Notes: a model not told the origin generated them from the letters alone. A DNA stretch of 64,000 nt from Acinetobacter kanungonis (GCF_009939195.1 NZ_JAACKC010000004.1:124001-188000); one strand, 5' to 3'; positions 33,519-43,563 are shown, counted from the first letter of the stretch. Made by a program: numbers and translations.

Positions 33519-33989
33519 ATGATGAATAAAATGCTGATTACCGCACTCTTCTGCTCTCTTGGATTAGTCGCATGTGCCAAGCCCACACAAAATGTTGAAA
33601 CTTATGCAACGAGTACGGAAACTCAAGTCACAGCTTCTGCAAATACCGATACTGCCCACAATGCGCAAAGTTCACTAGATTGGGCTGGCGATTATCAGGG
33701 AACGTTGCCGTGCGCAGACTGTGAAGGCATTAAAACGCAACTCACCTTAAATGCCAATTCAACGTATAATATGACGGAAACATACTTAGGCAAAGGCGAT
33801 GACCATCCATTTAAATCTTCAGGTCAATTCAGTTTTGACAATACAGGAAGTGTCATCACCCTTGATCAGAATGGCGATCCACGTAAATACTTTGTTGCGG
33901 AAAATCAACTTTATGCACTTGATCAAGCGGGTAAAAAAATTGAAGGTAACTTGGCTCAACACTACATTTTGAATAAAGCCATCAATTAA
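33519..33989 (+). CDS. NlpE-like lipoprotein
   Basis: 156 residues. Lipoprotein signal with LGLVAC (lipidation Cys at about residue 19), a Thr/Ala-rich linker (about 25-50), then an NlpE N-terminal domain: GDYQGTLPCADCEGIKTQL and a barrel-like tail. NlpE is an outer-membrane lipoprotein that senses surface contact and lipoprotein trafficking defects and triggers Cpx in enterobacteria; the CxxC of PCADC is characteristic. The C-terminal OB-like domain of E. coli NlpE is missing. Two adjacent ATGs (33519, 33522) are possible; the second has the better distance to AAGGA. Confidence 0.82.
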   Translation: MMNKMLITALFCSLGLVACAKPTQNVETYATSTETQVTASANTDTAHNAQSSLDWAGDYQGTLPCADCEGIKTQLTLNANSTYNMTETYLGKGDDHPFKSSGQFSFDNTGSVITLDQNGDPRKYFVAENQLYALDQAGKKIEGNLAQHYILNKAIN

Positions 33990-34021
33990 AACAGTTCAGC
34001 TACTGTTCAAAATTTTCTCAT

Positions 34022-34051
34022 AAAAAAAGCCCTGCTTTCGCAGGGCTTTTT
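34022..34051. terminator. bidirectional terminator between the NlpE-like gene and aceA
   Basis: Stem aaaaagccctgc / gcagggcttttt, loop tttc, between convergent genes. Confidence 0.9.
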
Positions 34052-34067
34052 CGAATCAGTTCGCGAC

Positions 34068-35672
34068 TTAGTGAGCAGCGAATTGGTTCATAGTGTTTTT
34101 AGCATCGTCGTGCGCTTTAAGAGCGTTGTCACCAGAGAAGATTTCTTTGTGATCATCACCGATGTCAGAACCAGCCATTGCTTGGTGTTTAACACAAGCG
34201 ATACCGCCACGGATTTCTTTACGTTGTACGCCAGCAACATAAGCCAACATACCTTCAGAACCGAAGTAACCTTGAGCAAGCTCGTGAGTAGAAAGAGCAG
34301 CTGTGTGGTAAGTCGGAAGAGTGATCAAGTGGTGGAATACACCCGCTTCACGAGAAGCATCTGCTTGGAATGTACGTACTTTCTCATCAGCATCAGCAGC
34401 TAATTCAGTTGCATCGTACTCAGCGCTCATTAATTTAGCACGGTCGTAAGCAGATACGTCTTTACCTTCAGCAACCCAACGGTCGTAAGCTTGTTGACGG
34501 AAGTTTAACGTCCAGTTGAAAGATGGAGAGTTGTTATAAACAAGCTTCGCATTTGGAACTGTTTCACGTACACGGTTAACCATGTGAGCGATTTCGTCAA
34601 CGTTTGGAGTCGCAGTTTCGATCCAAAGAAGGTCAGCACCGTTTTGTAAGCTAGACACACAGTCAAGTACAACGCGGTCAATTTGAGTGCCTTCACGGAA
34701 TTGATACAAACCAGAAGCTAAACGCTTAGGACGGTGTAATTTACCGTTACGTTTGATAAGAATTTCGTCTTCTTGAGCATCAGCGATGTCAATTTCAACT
34801 GTGTCTAAGTAGCTGATGTATTGAGAAGCGATGTCACCTGGCTCTTTAACCACTGGGATTTTTTGAGTCAAGTCAGCGCCTTCAGAGTCAGTACGTGCAA
34901 CGATGATACCGTCGTCAAGACCCATTTCTAAGAATGCATAACGTAATGCGTGGATTTTAGCGATGAAGTCTTCGTGTGGAACAGTTACTTTACCAGCTTG
35001 GTGACCACATTGTTTAGCATCAGATACTTGGTTTTCGATTTGAAGCGCACAAGCACCAGCTTCGATCATTTTCTTAGCAAGTAAGTAAGTCGCTTCTTCG
35101 TTACCGAAACCAGCGTCGATGTCAGCAATAATTGGCACAACGTGAGTTTCAAAGTTGTCGATTTGAGCAGTGATTTCAGCAGCTTTAGCTGTGTCACCAG
35201 CTTCTTGAGCTTTTTTAAGTGCGCGGAATAAATCGTTTAATTCTTTAGCGTCAGCTTGACGTAAGAAAGTGTAGATTTCTTCGATTAATGCAGGAACTGA
35301 AGTTTTTTCGTGCATAGATTGGTCAGGAAGTGGACCGAATTCTGAACGAAGCGCAGCAACCATCCAACCAGAAAGGTAGATGTAGCGACGTTCAGTTGTA
35401 CCGAAGTATTTTTTGTTCGCAATCATTTTTTGTTGTGCGATGAAACCATGCCAGCAACCTAATGATTGAGTGTATTTGCTAGAATCGGCATCATAAGCAG
35501 CCATATCACGACGCATAATCGCAGCTGTGTATTTAGCAATGTCTAAACCAGTTTTGAAACGGTTTTGTAATTGCATACGCGCAGCATCTTCAGGACTGAT
35601 GTCTGCCCATGTGTTACCGAATTTTGCTTTTAATTCGCGGATTGCATCAATCGCTGTTTGGTATGTAGTCAT
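34068..35672 (-). CDS. aceA: isocitrate lyase
   Basis: 534 residues, the longer isocitrate-lyase type also found in Pseudomonas. First enzyme of the glyoxylate shunt, cleaving isocitrate to succinate and glyoxylate, needed on acetate and fatty acids. Metal and substrate residues are seen in IADIDAGFGNEEAT, and the active-site cysteine is in AKQCGHQAGK (KKCGH in E. coli). Codon use suggests high expression. It has a CAGGA ribosome site and a 655-base upstream region containing an inverted repeat, divergent from a LysR-family regulator. Confidence 0.97.
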   Translation of the reverse strand: MTTYQTAIDAIRELKAKFGNTWADISPEDAARMQLQNRFKTGLDIAKYTAAIMRRDMAAYDADSSKYTQSLGCWHGFIAQQKMIANKKYFGTTERRYIYLSGWMVAALRSEFGPLPDQSMHEKTSVPALIEEIYTFLRQADAKELNDLFRALKKAQEAGDTAKAAEITAQIDNFETHVVPIIADIDAGFGNEEATYLLAKKMIEAGACALQIENQVSDAKQCGHQAGKVTVPHEDFIAKIHALRYAFLEMGLDDGIIVARTDSEGADLTQKIPVVKEPGDIASQYISYLDTVEIDIADAQEDEILIKRNGKLHRPKRLASGLYQFREGTQIDRVVLDCVSSLQNGADLLWIETATPNVDEIAHMVNRVRETVPNAKLVYNNSPSFNWTLNFRQQAYDRWVAEGKDVSAYDRAKLMSAEYDATELAADADEKVRTFQADASREAGVFHHLITLPTYHTAALSTHELAQGYFGSEGMLAYVAGVQRKEIRGGIACVKHQAMAGSDIGDDHKEIFSGDNALKAHDDAKNTMNQFAAH

Positions 35673-36327
35673 GATATTTTCCTGTAATAATATTAGGATT
35701 TCATCAATTGAAGCATTAGAATCTGAATAATGATTTTTGTTCAGATTTACTACACTTCATTACGATGAATACAGATTAGATTGAGTTGTAAAATTAATCC
35801 AATATCCTCAAGTAATTTTCAGTATTTTTTAAAAAAATATATAGATCAAAGTCGTATTATAAGCAGATTGATTTATTTTAAATAATTGTTATTTATAATT
35901 TAATTCCTAAGTTGAAATTTTATGAATTCTTACAAATTAAGAAAAATGATTAAAAATCCAACATTAGACTTAAGTCTTGACCTGCTATTTTCTTCCATTT
36001 TAGCGTGCTTTTTGCCAGCAATTTTTATATTTTTAAACTTAAAAATTAAAATACAGATGTATAAAATATAGTCTTAATATTGCTCCTTCTTAAAAATAAA
36101 ACGGCTTAATTTTACTCAATCTTGTTGAATAGATGCTGTATCAACCTGTGCTGGCAACTGCCGCTTTTAAAGCACCAACACTTTTCTATTTCAGTGTTTT
36201 CAGCTACTATGCGCATGTAAAAGATTCACCCTTTTCCCCTGCATTTTTCATCATATTTTCTACACAAGCCTTGTCGCTTATGGCATAATCAACATAATTT
36301 CATAAGTTTATTCTTGGTATTTATTTT
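35673..36327. other. long AT-rich regulatory region between aceA and a LysR gene
   Basis: 655 bases without a gene. Directly ahead of aceA is an inverted repeat (35720-35747); the rest is very AT-rich with no clear operator, tRNA or small-RNA structure that I can support. It must contain the divergent promoters of aceA and the LysR-family gene. Confidence 0.5.
35720..35747. promoter_or_regulatory. inverted repeat ahead of aceA, possible operator
   Basis: aatctga (35720-35726) and tcagatt (35741-35747) form a perfect 7-bp dyad with a 14-base spacer, about 50-75 bases upstream of the aceA start. It could be a regulator site or an mRNA leader hairpin. Confidence 0.4.
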
Positions 36328-37317
36328 ATGAATCTGGAGCGGGTCGACCTTAACTTACTCATTTATCTTGATGTCTTACTACGTGAGAAAAACGTCACAC
36401 GTGCAGCAGAGCAATTGGGTGTAACCCAACCTGCAATGAGTAACATCTTACGTCGCCTGCGTAATCTTTTTAATGATCCCCTCTTGATTCGTTCATCTGA
36501 AGGTATGACACCAACCGAACGTGCGCTTGAATTACAGCCACGCATTCGTGATGCCTTGTCTGACCTTTCGATGATTTTAGAACCACGTACAGAATTCCGT
36601 CCTTATACCTCGAATCGTGTCTTCCGTATCATGACTTCGGACTATGCCGAAGCGACTCTCGTCCCTCGCCTAGTTAAAGCCTTACGTTCTGAAGCTCCTA
36701 ATGTGGTTTTAGACTTCTTAACCCCGAGTGATGTGTCCTATCGCGACATGGAGCAAGGTAAAGTCGATTTAGCCATTAACCGCTTTAATGAAATACCGCA
36801 AAGTTTCCACCAAGTATTGGTTTGGCGTGACAGTTTTTCATGCTTACTCAACAGTAAACACCCTGCTGCATCTAACTTAAACTTAAAAAGTTATCTCGAT
36901 GCCCAACATATTTGGGTATCTAAAACAGGTATGGGCGTTGGCTTTGGTGTAAACCCTGAAAAACAGGCAGGTTTAGGCTGGATTGATCAAGCTTTAGAGC
37001 GTATTGGTCAAAAGCGTAAAATTTCAGTGTTTACCCGACATTACCAAATGCCTGCTTTGCTGGCATCCAATGTCGACTTGGTGGCAACGCTACCGACACG
37101 CATTGCGCGCTTACAAGCCAAGAGCCAAAGCCTTCTGATTAAAGATCCACCTTTTTACATTCCAGAATTTGAACTGAAGATGGCATGGTGTCCGTTATTG
37201 CATCATCACCCTGCACATCGTTGGTTACGTCAACTTATTCTGTATGTTGCGCGTCAGATGATTGAAGAGGAAAATCGTGAATTTTTATTAAATAACACAC
37301 AATTTTCACATTATTAA
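36328..37317 (+). CDS. LysR-family transcriptional regulator
   Basis: 329 residues, somewhat long for the family. N-terminal winged helix of the NodD/LeuO-like subgroup: LNLLIYLDVLLREKNVTRAAEQLGVTQPAMSNILRRLR, split here as DVLLREKNVTRAAEQLG and TQPAMSNILRRL, then FNDPLLIRSSEGM. The C-terminal half is a two-lobe ligand domain of unknown effector. It is divergent from aceA across a long AT-rich region, so control of aceA or of itself is possible but unproven. The hairpin at 37360-37400 ends it. Confidence 0.88.
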   Translation: MNLERVDLNLLIYLDVLLREKNVTRAAEQLGVTQPAMSNILRRLRNLFNDPLLIRSSEGMTPTERALELQPRIRDALSDLSMILEPRTEFRPYTSNRVFRIMTSDYAEATLVPRLVKALRSEAPNVVLDFLTPSDVSYRDMEQGKVDLAINRFNEIPQSFHQVLVWRDSFSCLLNSKHPAASNLNLKSYLDAQHIWVSKTGMGVGFGVNPEKQAGLGWIDQALERIGQKRKISVFTRHYQMPALLASNVDLVATLPTRIARLQAKSQSLLIKDPPFYIPEFELKMAWCPLLHHHPAHRWLRQLILYVARQMIEEENREFLLNNTQFSHY

Positions 37318-37359
37318 TTAGATTTTTCTTAAATTCTTCTTTTTTAAGATTATACTGTT

Positions 37360-37400
37360 AGCACTTCGGGAGGTTTCCATTCTTCCCCAAGTGCTTTTTT
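37360..37400 (+). terminator. terminator of the LysR-family gene
   Basis: agcactt / aagtgct stem extended inward past one mismatch by gggagg / cttccc, with a T run. It ends 45 bases before the GTG start of the CNNM gene. Confidence 0.8.
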
Positions 37401-37444
37401 GTGTTAAAAATATTTCATAATAATGATGATCCGCAGGTGGATTC

Positions 37445-38773
37445 GTGAGCCTCTTCCAGAATATTATAATCATTGCACTTCTGATTGCAGGAGCGGGCTT
37501 TCTGTCCCTGACTGAAATTGCCCTCGCTGGTGCGCGCAAGGTCAAGCTCAAAATTCTGGCTGAAGCAGGCGATGAACGCGCACAAAAAGTTTTGGATTTA
37601 CAAGAAAACTCCGCTGACTTTTTTGCTGCATCACAAATTGGTTTAAATGCGGTTGCCATTTTAGGCGGTATTCTAGGTGAAGGTGCCTTTCGACCTTATT
37701 TCCTCAGCTTTGTCTCACGCTTCTATACAGGGCCTTGGGCAGAAAGTATCAGTTTTGCCCTCTCCTTTACCTTAGTGACCTCTTTATTTATTTTATTTGC
37801 CGATTTAATGCCAAAACGCTTGGCCATGATCGCACCTGAAAAAATTTCGATTGCAGTCATTAACCCGATACAAGTCTTTATTAAAGTATGTAAACCATTG
37901 GCTTGGATCATCAACACCCTTGCCAATCTGCTTTTTCGCCTGTTTAAGGTCAACACCATACGTGATGACAACATCACCTTTGACGATATTTCTGCGGTGA
38001 TGGATGCTGGTGCTCAAGCAGGTGTCTTGTTAAAACAAGAACATCACTTTATTGAGAACGTACTAGAACTGGAAGAACGTAATGTCCCTTCCAGTATGAC
38101 CACCCGTGAAAATGTCATTTTCTTTACGTTAAATGAAGCCGAAGACAGTATTCGCCAAAAGCTGGCTGAATATCCTTATTCTAAGTTTCTAGTCTGTAAT
38201 GACAATATTGATCAGGTAATTGGCTATGTCGATGCCAAAGATATTTTAGTCCGCATCCTCAATAATCAAAAAATTAATCAGTTAAATGAATCCACTATTC
38301 GTAATGTGCTGACCATTCCAGATACGCTTACGCTGTCTGAGTTACTGGATCGCTTCCGCTCGAGTAAAGAAAAATTTGCAGTCGTGATTAATGAATATGC
38401 ATTGGTCGTGGGCGTTATCACGCTTTCTGACATCATGATTACGGTCATGGGCGACTGGGTTACACCAATCGAAGCCGAACAGCAAATCATTAAACGCGAT
38501 AATAATTCTTGGTTGATTGATGGCAGTACCCCAATTGAAGACATGAAGCATGCGCTTGAAATTGATGAAATGCCAGATGAAGAAAATTACGAAACCTTGG
38601 CTGGGTTTATGATGTATCGCCTACGCAAGATTCCACGCCCTGCTGATATTGTAATTTTTGGCGGCTATAAGTTTGAAGTTGTGGATGTGGATCACTTTAA
38701 AATTGATCAGCTTTTGGTTACCCGCTTACTTCAAGACCATAAAGAATCGGAAACATCTGATTCTGAAGAATAA
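37445..38773 (+). CDS. CNNM/CBS-domain membrane protein (HlyC/CorC family)
   Basis: 442 residues beginning at GTG with AGGTGG four bases upstream. The N-terminal ~190 residues form the CNNM (DUF21) membrane domain with SLTEIALAGAR at its start, followed by two CBS domains (about 205-330) and a C-terminal CorC/HlyC domain (about 345-430). Such proteins act in magnesium/cobalt efflux or homeostasis at the inner membrane; CBS domains bind adenine nucleotides. It is monocistronic, with a terminator at 38796-38827. Confidence 0.9.
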   Translation: MSLFQNIIIIALLIAGAGFLSLTEIALAGARKVKLKILAEAGDERAQKVLDLQENSADFFAASQIGLNAVAILGGILGEGAFRPYFLSFVSRFYTGPWAESISFALSFTLVTSLFILFADLMPKRLAMIAPEKISIAVINPIQVFIKVCKPLAWIINTLANLLFRLFKVNTIRDDNITFDDISAVMDAGAQAGVLLKQEHHFIENVLELEERNVPSSMTTRENVIFFTLNEAEDSIRQKLAEYPYSKFLVCNDNIDQVIGYVDAKDILVRILNNQKINQLNESTIRNVLTIPDTLTLSELLDRFRSSKEKFAVVINEYALVVGVITLSDIMITVMGDWVTPIEAEQQIIKRDNNSWLIDGSTPIEDMKHALEIDEMPDEENYETLAGFMMYRLRKIPRPADIVIFGGYKFEVVDVDHFKIDQLLVTRLLQDHKESETSDSEE

Positions 38774-38795
38774 GTTGATTAATATTTCTTTTTCT

Positions 38796-38827
38796 AAAGC
38801 CTTGTATGAACTGCAAGGCTTTTTTTA
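38796..38827 (+). terminator. terminator of the CNNM/CBS gene
   Basis: Stem aaagccttg / caaggcttt with a T run. Confidence 0.85.
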
Positions 38828-39015
38828 TTACATATCAGAAATGCTGATCCATACTTATCATGCATTTCACCATACTTTATGGATATATATTATTTATTAG
38901 AAAAATAGAATAAAAAATACCATTTGTTAAATAATATTTAAAAAATGGGTTGAATTAAATAGTATCAAGTTCACTTGAATATTAAATAAAACTATCACAC
39001 TCAAAGGACTGATCC

Positions 39016-40356
39016 ATGCTGACTATTTTAGGCTTAGGCATGATTATTTGCTTTATGTATTTAATCATGTCCAAGCGTTTGAGCGCACTCGTAGCTTTAA
39101 CTTTAATACCTATTCTTTTTGCTCTCATTACTTACGCATTAAGCTTCTTTGTTGAAAGTCTAGCAGGATTTAATATTTCGGAATTAGGCCCCATGATGAT
39201 GGAGGGGATCAAAAAACTTGCCCCGACGGGCGTCATGCTGTTATTCGCGATTCTGTATTTTGCCATCATGATTGATACAGGCTTGTTTGATCCATCGGTA
39301 AAATGGATTTTAAAACAGGTCAAAGGGGATCCCCTAAAAGTGACTTTAGGCACGATTACCCTGACGTTGATTGTGTCATTGGATGGCGATGGCTCTACAA
39401 CCTATATGATCTGTGTCGCTGCGATGCTGCCCTTGTATAAACGCATAGGCATGAGCCCATTGATCATGGCATGTTTAATGATGCTCGCCAGTGGCATTAT
39501 GAACCTAACACCTTGGGGTGGACCAACAGCACGTGCTGCAACTGCACTGCATGTCGATCCAAACGATGTTTTTGTACCGATGCTGTTCCCGATGTTTGTA
39601 GCCATTATCTGGTTATATTTCTTGGGCTTTATGTATGGGCGTATGGAGCGTAAACGCATTGGTATTGTTGAACTGGATATTAGCCATGGTGACAATATTC
39701 AAATCTCGCAAGTCCCTGAAGCCAACCGCCATCATTTACGTACCTTCAATGCTTTGCTTACACTCGGCTTGATGATTACGCTGGTGATGGGCATTCTACC
39801 CGCTCCAATATTATTCATGGTGGCACTGTGTATTGCTTTAATTGTGAATTATCCAGATTTGGATATGCAAAAGCGTTTAGTGGGTAATCACTCCGCCAGT
39901 GCTTTGGCTGTAGTGGGTATTATCTTCGCCGCAGGTATTTTTACAGGAATTCTGTCAGGTACAGGTATGGTTGATGCCATGTCTAAACAATTGGTCGAGA
40001 TTATTCCTGAAAGTATGGGACCTTATCTGGCACCAATCACCGCAGTGATCAGCATGCCATTAACTTTCTTTATGTCGAATGATGCGTTCTATTTTGGTGT
40101 CTTACCCGTGTTATCGGAAGCCGCAGGACATTATGGAATTACTCCAGCAGAAATGGCGCGCGCCTCAATTGTTGGGCAACCTGTGCATTTACTTTCACCT
40201 TTGGTGCCATCCACCTACTTATTATGTGGACTGGCGGGGATCAATTTTGGTGAACATCAAGAATTCACCATTAAATGGGCAGTGATTACCTGTTTAGTGA
40301 TGTTGGTGACCGCTGTCATCTTCGGTATTTTCCCACTCTATTCGACACTTGGGTAA
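39016..40356 (+). CDS. CitMHS-family citrate transporter
   Basis: 446 residues, about 11-12 membrane helices. Family hallmarks: SLDGDGSTTYMI (about 118-129) and LTPWGGPTARAATAL (about 162-176), the metal-citrate binding helical hairpins of CitMHS, with a matching second hairpin MPLTFFMSNDAFYFGVLP late in the protein. The family imports citrate complexed with Mg or Ca by proton symport. Preceded by AAAGGA six to seven bases before the ATG; it is monocistronic and closed by the hairpin at 40369-40397. No two-component system for citrate is adjacent. Confidence 0.92.
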   Translation: MLTILGLGMIICFMYLIMSKRLSALVALTLIPILFALITYALSFFVESLAGFNISELGPMMMEGIKKLAPTGVMLLFAILYFAIMIDTGLFDPSVKWILKQVKGDPLKVTLGTITLTLIVSLDGDGSTTYMICVAAMLPLYKRIGMSPLIMACLMMLASGIMNLTPWGGPTARAATALHVDPNDVFVPMLFPMFVAIIWLYFLGFMYGRMERKRIGIVELDISHGDNIQISQVPEANRHHLRTFNALLTLGLMITLVMGILPAPILFMVALCIALIVNYPDLDMQKRLVGNHSASALAVVGIIFAAGIFTGILSGTGMVDAMSKQLVEIIPESMGPYLAPITAVISMPLTFFMSNDAFYFGVLPVLSEAAGHYGITPAEMARASIVGQPVHLLSPLVPSTYLLCGLAGINFGEHQEFTIKWAVITCLVMLVTAVIFGIFPLYSTLG

Positions 40357-40368
40357 AGATTTTTCCAT

Positions 40369-40397
40369 AAAAAAGAGCATCCAAGGATGCTCTTTTT
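40369..40397. terminator. bidirectional terminator
   Basis: Stem aaaaagagcatcc / ggatgctcttttt with loop aa, between the citrate transporter gene and the convergent unknown gene. Confidence 0.9.
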
Positions 40398-40407
40398 TTA
40401 TCGCTGT

Positions 40408-40914
40408 TTAGAAATTTTCAAGTAAAGCGTCTAATACTGCTTGATAATGAATTAGGATATCTTCTTCAAGAATTTTGTAGGCATTGTCAAATTGCACCAT
40501 TGGCCAGCCCTGTTTCCAGAACGGGAATACATTGTGCAAATCTTCCGTTACAGTTGCATCTTCACGGGTAATGGCTTGGGCAATTTGTGCAAGGACTTGT
40601 GCCGTTTCCGCACCATCGATTGCCAAATAGTCAATGCCTTGTGCTTTTAAAATACGGATACGGTCTTTTTTATAACGAATCTTTTTCGCTTGAGTTGAGT
40701 TCAAGTTCAAAGCCAAGGTTACTGCTTCTACAAACTTCTCTTCAAACGATTGGTGTAATGCAACTAGCGCTTGTTTATGTGCTTCCTGACGCCCAGCCTT
40801 GCCTCCATCACGAATGATTTGTTTGGCTTCAACATCGAGCTTATCGTTTTTCATAGACTTTAAAATGTCTAAAATTTCGATATCACTTAATTGCTCAGGA
40901 GATTGTTCAGTCAT
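40408..40914 (-). CDS. conserved-looking cytoplasmic protein of unknown function
   Basis: 168 residues, no signal peptide or membrane helix. The N-terminal ~90 residues are charged and helical, with a basic stretch KKIRYKKDRIRILKAQG near residue 77-93; the C-terminal part is more mixed with aromatic residues (FPFWKQGWP). I recognise no domain. ATG start at 40914; the codon use and isolated position with its own terminator region indicate a real gene. Confidence 0.7.
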   Translation of the reverse strand: MTEQSPEQLSDIEILDILKSMKNDKLDVEAKQIIRDGGKAGRQEAHKQALVALHQSFEEKFVEAVTLALNLNSTQAKKIRYKKDRIRILKAQGIDYLAIDGAETAQVLAQIAQAITREDATVTEDLHNVFPFWKQGWPMVQFDNAYKILEEDILIHYQAVLDALLENF

Positions 40915-41074
40915 GCACTGCTCATTTACATTAAAAATAAAGTGCTATTCTCGCATACTTCCAACATAAAGAGCAGTCTTTACAACTCGGCACCAATACA
41001 AACATCCAAGTAGCTTTAAAACCTGCTTAAACATGAAGCCTTAAAGCCAACGCTGAGATGTATAGCTACTGTGC

Positions 41075-42067
41075 TTAGATGACTTCCACCACAATTTTAC
41101 CAATATGCTCGCCTGTATCCATGGCACGATGTGCATCTTGGATTTGATCAAACTTAAAGGTTTTATAAATCATTGGAATACATTGCCCTTGCTCTAACAA
41201 TGGCCATACATGTTCCAACAACCCTTGGGTAATTTCGGCTTTTTCCGCAGTATTACGTGCACGCATGGTTGAACCCGTGATGGTTAAACGCTTCATCATG
41301 ATTTGACCAAGTTTGACCTCTTTCGCCTTTGCCCCACCAAGGAAAGCAATGTAGACCAAACGACCATCTTTACGTAATAAATTCAGGTTTTGCTCTAAAT
41401 AAGGTGCACCAACGATATCCAGAATGACATCAACCCCAGCCTGTTCGGTCTTTTCCTGAATATAGGTTTCAAAGTTTTGGGTTTTGTAGTTAATCGCATC
41501 GGTTAAATGTGCAATCGCCTGAACTTTTTCATCTGAACCAACGGTTGCAAAGGTTTTCAAACCAAGGGCATTACACAGCATTAATGCTGTAGTCCCAATC
41601 CCACTGGTTCCACCATGAATCAGCACTGTTTCACCAGCTTTGGCTTTGCCCATTTGGAATACATTTGCCCAGACGGTAAAGAAAGTTTCAGGAATTGCTG
41701 CAGCTTGCACATAGCCCAAACCCGCAGGAATTTTCAACGTTTGGCTTTCAGGCACCACGCAATATTCCGCATAGCCCCCACCATTGGTCAAGCCACAAAC
41801 CTGATCGCCCACTTTAAAATTCTGAACCTCGGCACCAACAGCCACCACCTCGCCAGCGACTTCCAAACCAGGTACTGGCGTTACCCCTTTAGGCATGGGG
41901 TACAGACCTTGACGTTGTAAAATATCAGGGCGATTTAAGCCAAAAGCATGCACTTGAACCAGCACTTCATCTGCTTTCGGCTCAGGTACAGTGGTTTGTT
42001 CTATCGCTAATTTCTCAGGTCCACCCGCTTCGGTAATCACCACCTGATGCATCATTGGATTTGTCAT
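41075..42067 (-). CDS. zinc-less quinone oxidoreductase (PIG3/Qor-like)
   Basis: 330 residues, MDR superfamily. Residues include GLNRPDILQRQGLYP near 45-59, the catalytic-domain stretch GLEVAGEV, and the NADPH motif HGGTSGIGTTA (about 151-161). The structural zinc cysteines of alcohol dehydrogenases are absent, as expected of quinone reductases; it probably reduces quinones with NADPH. It closely resembles the p53-inducible PIG3 type by these motifs. It is monocistronic. Confidence 0.9.
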   Translation of the reverse strand: MTNPMMHQVVITEAGGPEKLAIEQTTVPEPKADEVLVQVHAFGLNRPDILQRQGLYPMPKGVTPVPGLEVAGEVVAVGAEVQNFKVGDQVCGLTNGGGYAEYCVVPESQTLKIPAGLGYVQAAAIPETFFTVWANVFQMGKAKAGETVLIHGGTSGIGTTALMLCNALGLKTFATVGSDEKVQAIAHLTDAINYKTQNFETYIQEKTEQAGVDVILDIVGAPYLEQNLNLLRKDGRLVYIAFLGGAKAKEVKLGQIMMKRLTITGSTMRARNTAEKAEITQGLLEHVWPLLEQGQCIPMIYKTFKFDQIQDAHRAMDTGEHIGKIVVEVI

Positions 42068-42182
42068 GACGTTTCCCTATGTATTCATTTGTATTTTCAT
42101 GCCGTATTTGAGCATAAACGCTTAACCGATTGAAGCCAACTCACTTAAACAATTCGGCTAAGAATTGAATATTTTCAAATAA

Positions 42183-42205
42183 AAAAGCCCCGACTTCGGG
42201 GCTTT
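42183..42205. terminator. terminator downstream of the DegS-like protease gene
   Basis: Stem aaagccccga / tcggggcttt, loop ct, with an A run on the left that becomes the T run for the minus-strand gene. Confidence 0.88.
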
Positions 42206-42214
42206 AAGCAAGTA

Positions 42215-43396
42215 TTAACGTTTTGGTAATGGAATATATTGGGAATCTGAATTTTGGACTTTACGTTCACCCACTACCACATTTAAGGTTAATGCCTGAT
42301 CACCGCGTTGTACTTGAATTTGGATCGTACTGTTCGGGGCTTGTAATGCCACATAATTGATCAGATGTGAGGCTGATGTAATCTTCTCATCATTCACCTG
42401 AATAATTTTATCGCCTTTCATTAAACCTGCTTGTGCAGCAGGTCCATTTTTCAGCACATCTGCAACCACTACACCCGCCTGTTTCGGCTGCACAATATTT
42501 TCTTGTTGGATTGGCATTAAGCTAATACCCAACCAACCACGAACCACACGACCATCTTTCAAAATTGAATTCAGGACTTGTTCACACACTTTGGCAGGAA
42601 TCGCAAAACCAATTCCCAGTGAGCCACCTGATTGCGAGAAAATTGCGGTATTCACACCAATCAAATTCCCTGCCACATCAATTAAGGCACCACCTGAGTT
42701 ACCTGGGTTAATGGCTGCATCAGTCTGAATAAAATCTTCATAGGTATTAATACCCAAATCTGAGCGACCTGTTGCAGAAATAATCCCCTGTGTGACGGTT
42801 TGCCCCACACCAAATGGATTACCAATAGCTAAGACCACATCACCGACTTCATTACCACTGAGTTTAAACGGCAGTACGGGTAATTTATCCAGCTCAATTT
42901 TAATCACAGCCAAGTCAGTATCAGGATCTGTCCCAATAATTTTGGCAGCCGCGCGTCGACCATCTTGTAGAGCCACAATAATTTGATCGGCTTGCGACAC
43001 CACATGATTATTGGTCAGAATATAACCATCAGGGCGAACAATTACCCCTGAACCTAAGCTATTTTCATTCTGTCCTTGATCGAGTTGATCGGGAATCTGA
43101 TTTCCAAAAAACTCACGGAATGCTGGGTCATTCAATAAAGGATGATCGAGTTGTTTCACTTTTTGGGTGGTAAAAATATTCACAACCGCAGGCGCAGCAA
43201 CTTTCACAGCAGCACTATAGGAAACCACGCCACCTGTTCGGCTGGTATTAATTAAGGGCTCGACTTTTTCTGCTGGGAGTTTCACCCCATCCGAGGCGAT
43301 AGGCGCTTTTGGTTTTTGGTATTGTTGCCATGCAATAAAACCAATAATGACAATAATGAGTAACACCCAAGGTAACCATGTAAAGGTCCGGCGCAC
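42215..43396 (-). CDS. membrane-anchored Do-like serine protease (DegS/AlgW type)
   Basis: 393 residues. An N-terminal membrane anchor (about 8-23), a trypsin-like domain with the catalytic triad His131 (TNNHVV), Asp161 (DTDLAVIK) and Ser234 (PGNSGGA), and one C-terminal PDZ domain (about 270-370). One PDZ plus anchor is the layout of DegS/AlgW, which cleave the anti-sigma factor RseA/MucA when misfolded outer-membrane proteins appear; DegP has two PDZs and no anchor. No RseA or sigma-E gene is adjacent, so the substrate here is inferred. Confidence 0.9.
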   Translation of the reverse strand: MRRTFTWLPWVLLIIVIIGFIAWQQYQKPKAPIASDGVKLPAEKVEPLINTSRTGGVVSYSAAVKVAAPAVVNIFTTQKVKQLDHPLLNDPAFREFFGNQIPDQLDQGQNENSLGSGVIVRPDGYILTNNHVVSQADQIIVALQDGRRAAAKIIGTDPDTDLAVIKIELDKLPVLPFKLSGNEVGDVVLAIGNPFGVGQTVTQGIISATGRSDLGINTYEDFIQTDAAINPGNSGGALIDVAGNLIGVNTAIFSQSGGSLGIGFAIPAKVCEQVLNSILKDGRVVRGWLGISLMPIQQENIVQPKQAGVVVADVLKNGPAAQAGLMKGDKIIQVNDEKITSASHLINYVALQAPNSTIQIQVQRGDQALTLNVVVGERKVQNSDSQYIPLPKR

Positions 43397-43563
43397 GTTT
43401 CTATCCTCTTAATATATTTTAATTTCTTAATGACGAAGAATTTCTGCTTATTGTAAAGGCAAATACAGCTCGATACACAAAATTCATGCAAGAGATTTGT
43501 GATGCTTTAGTTACAATTCAAAATATGTTTTGATGATATTAATTCGTTACTTAAGAGATTTTT

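Noticed and set aside
34071..34403. Open frames opposite aceA
   Set aside because: They lie wholly inside a strongly coding gene and carry no ribosome site; they are shadows of its codon bias.
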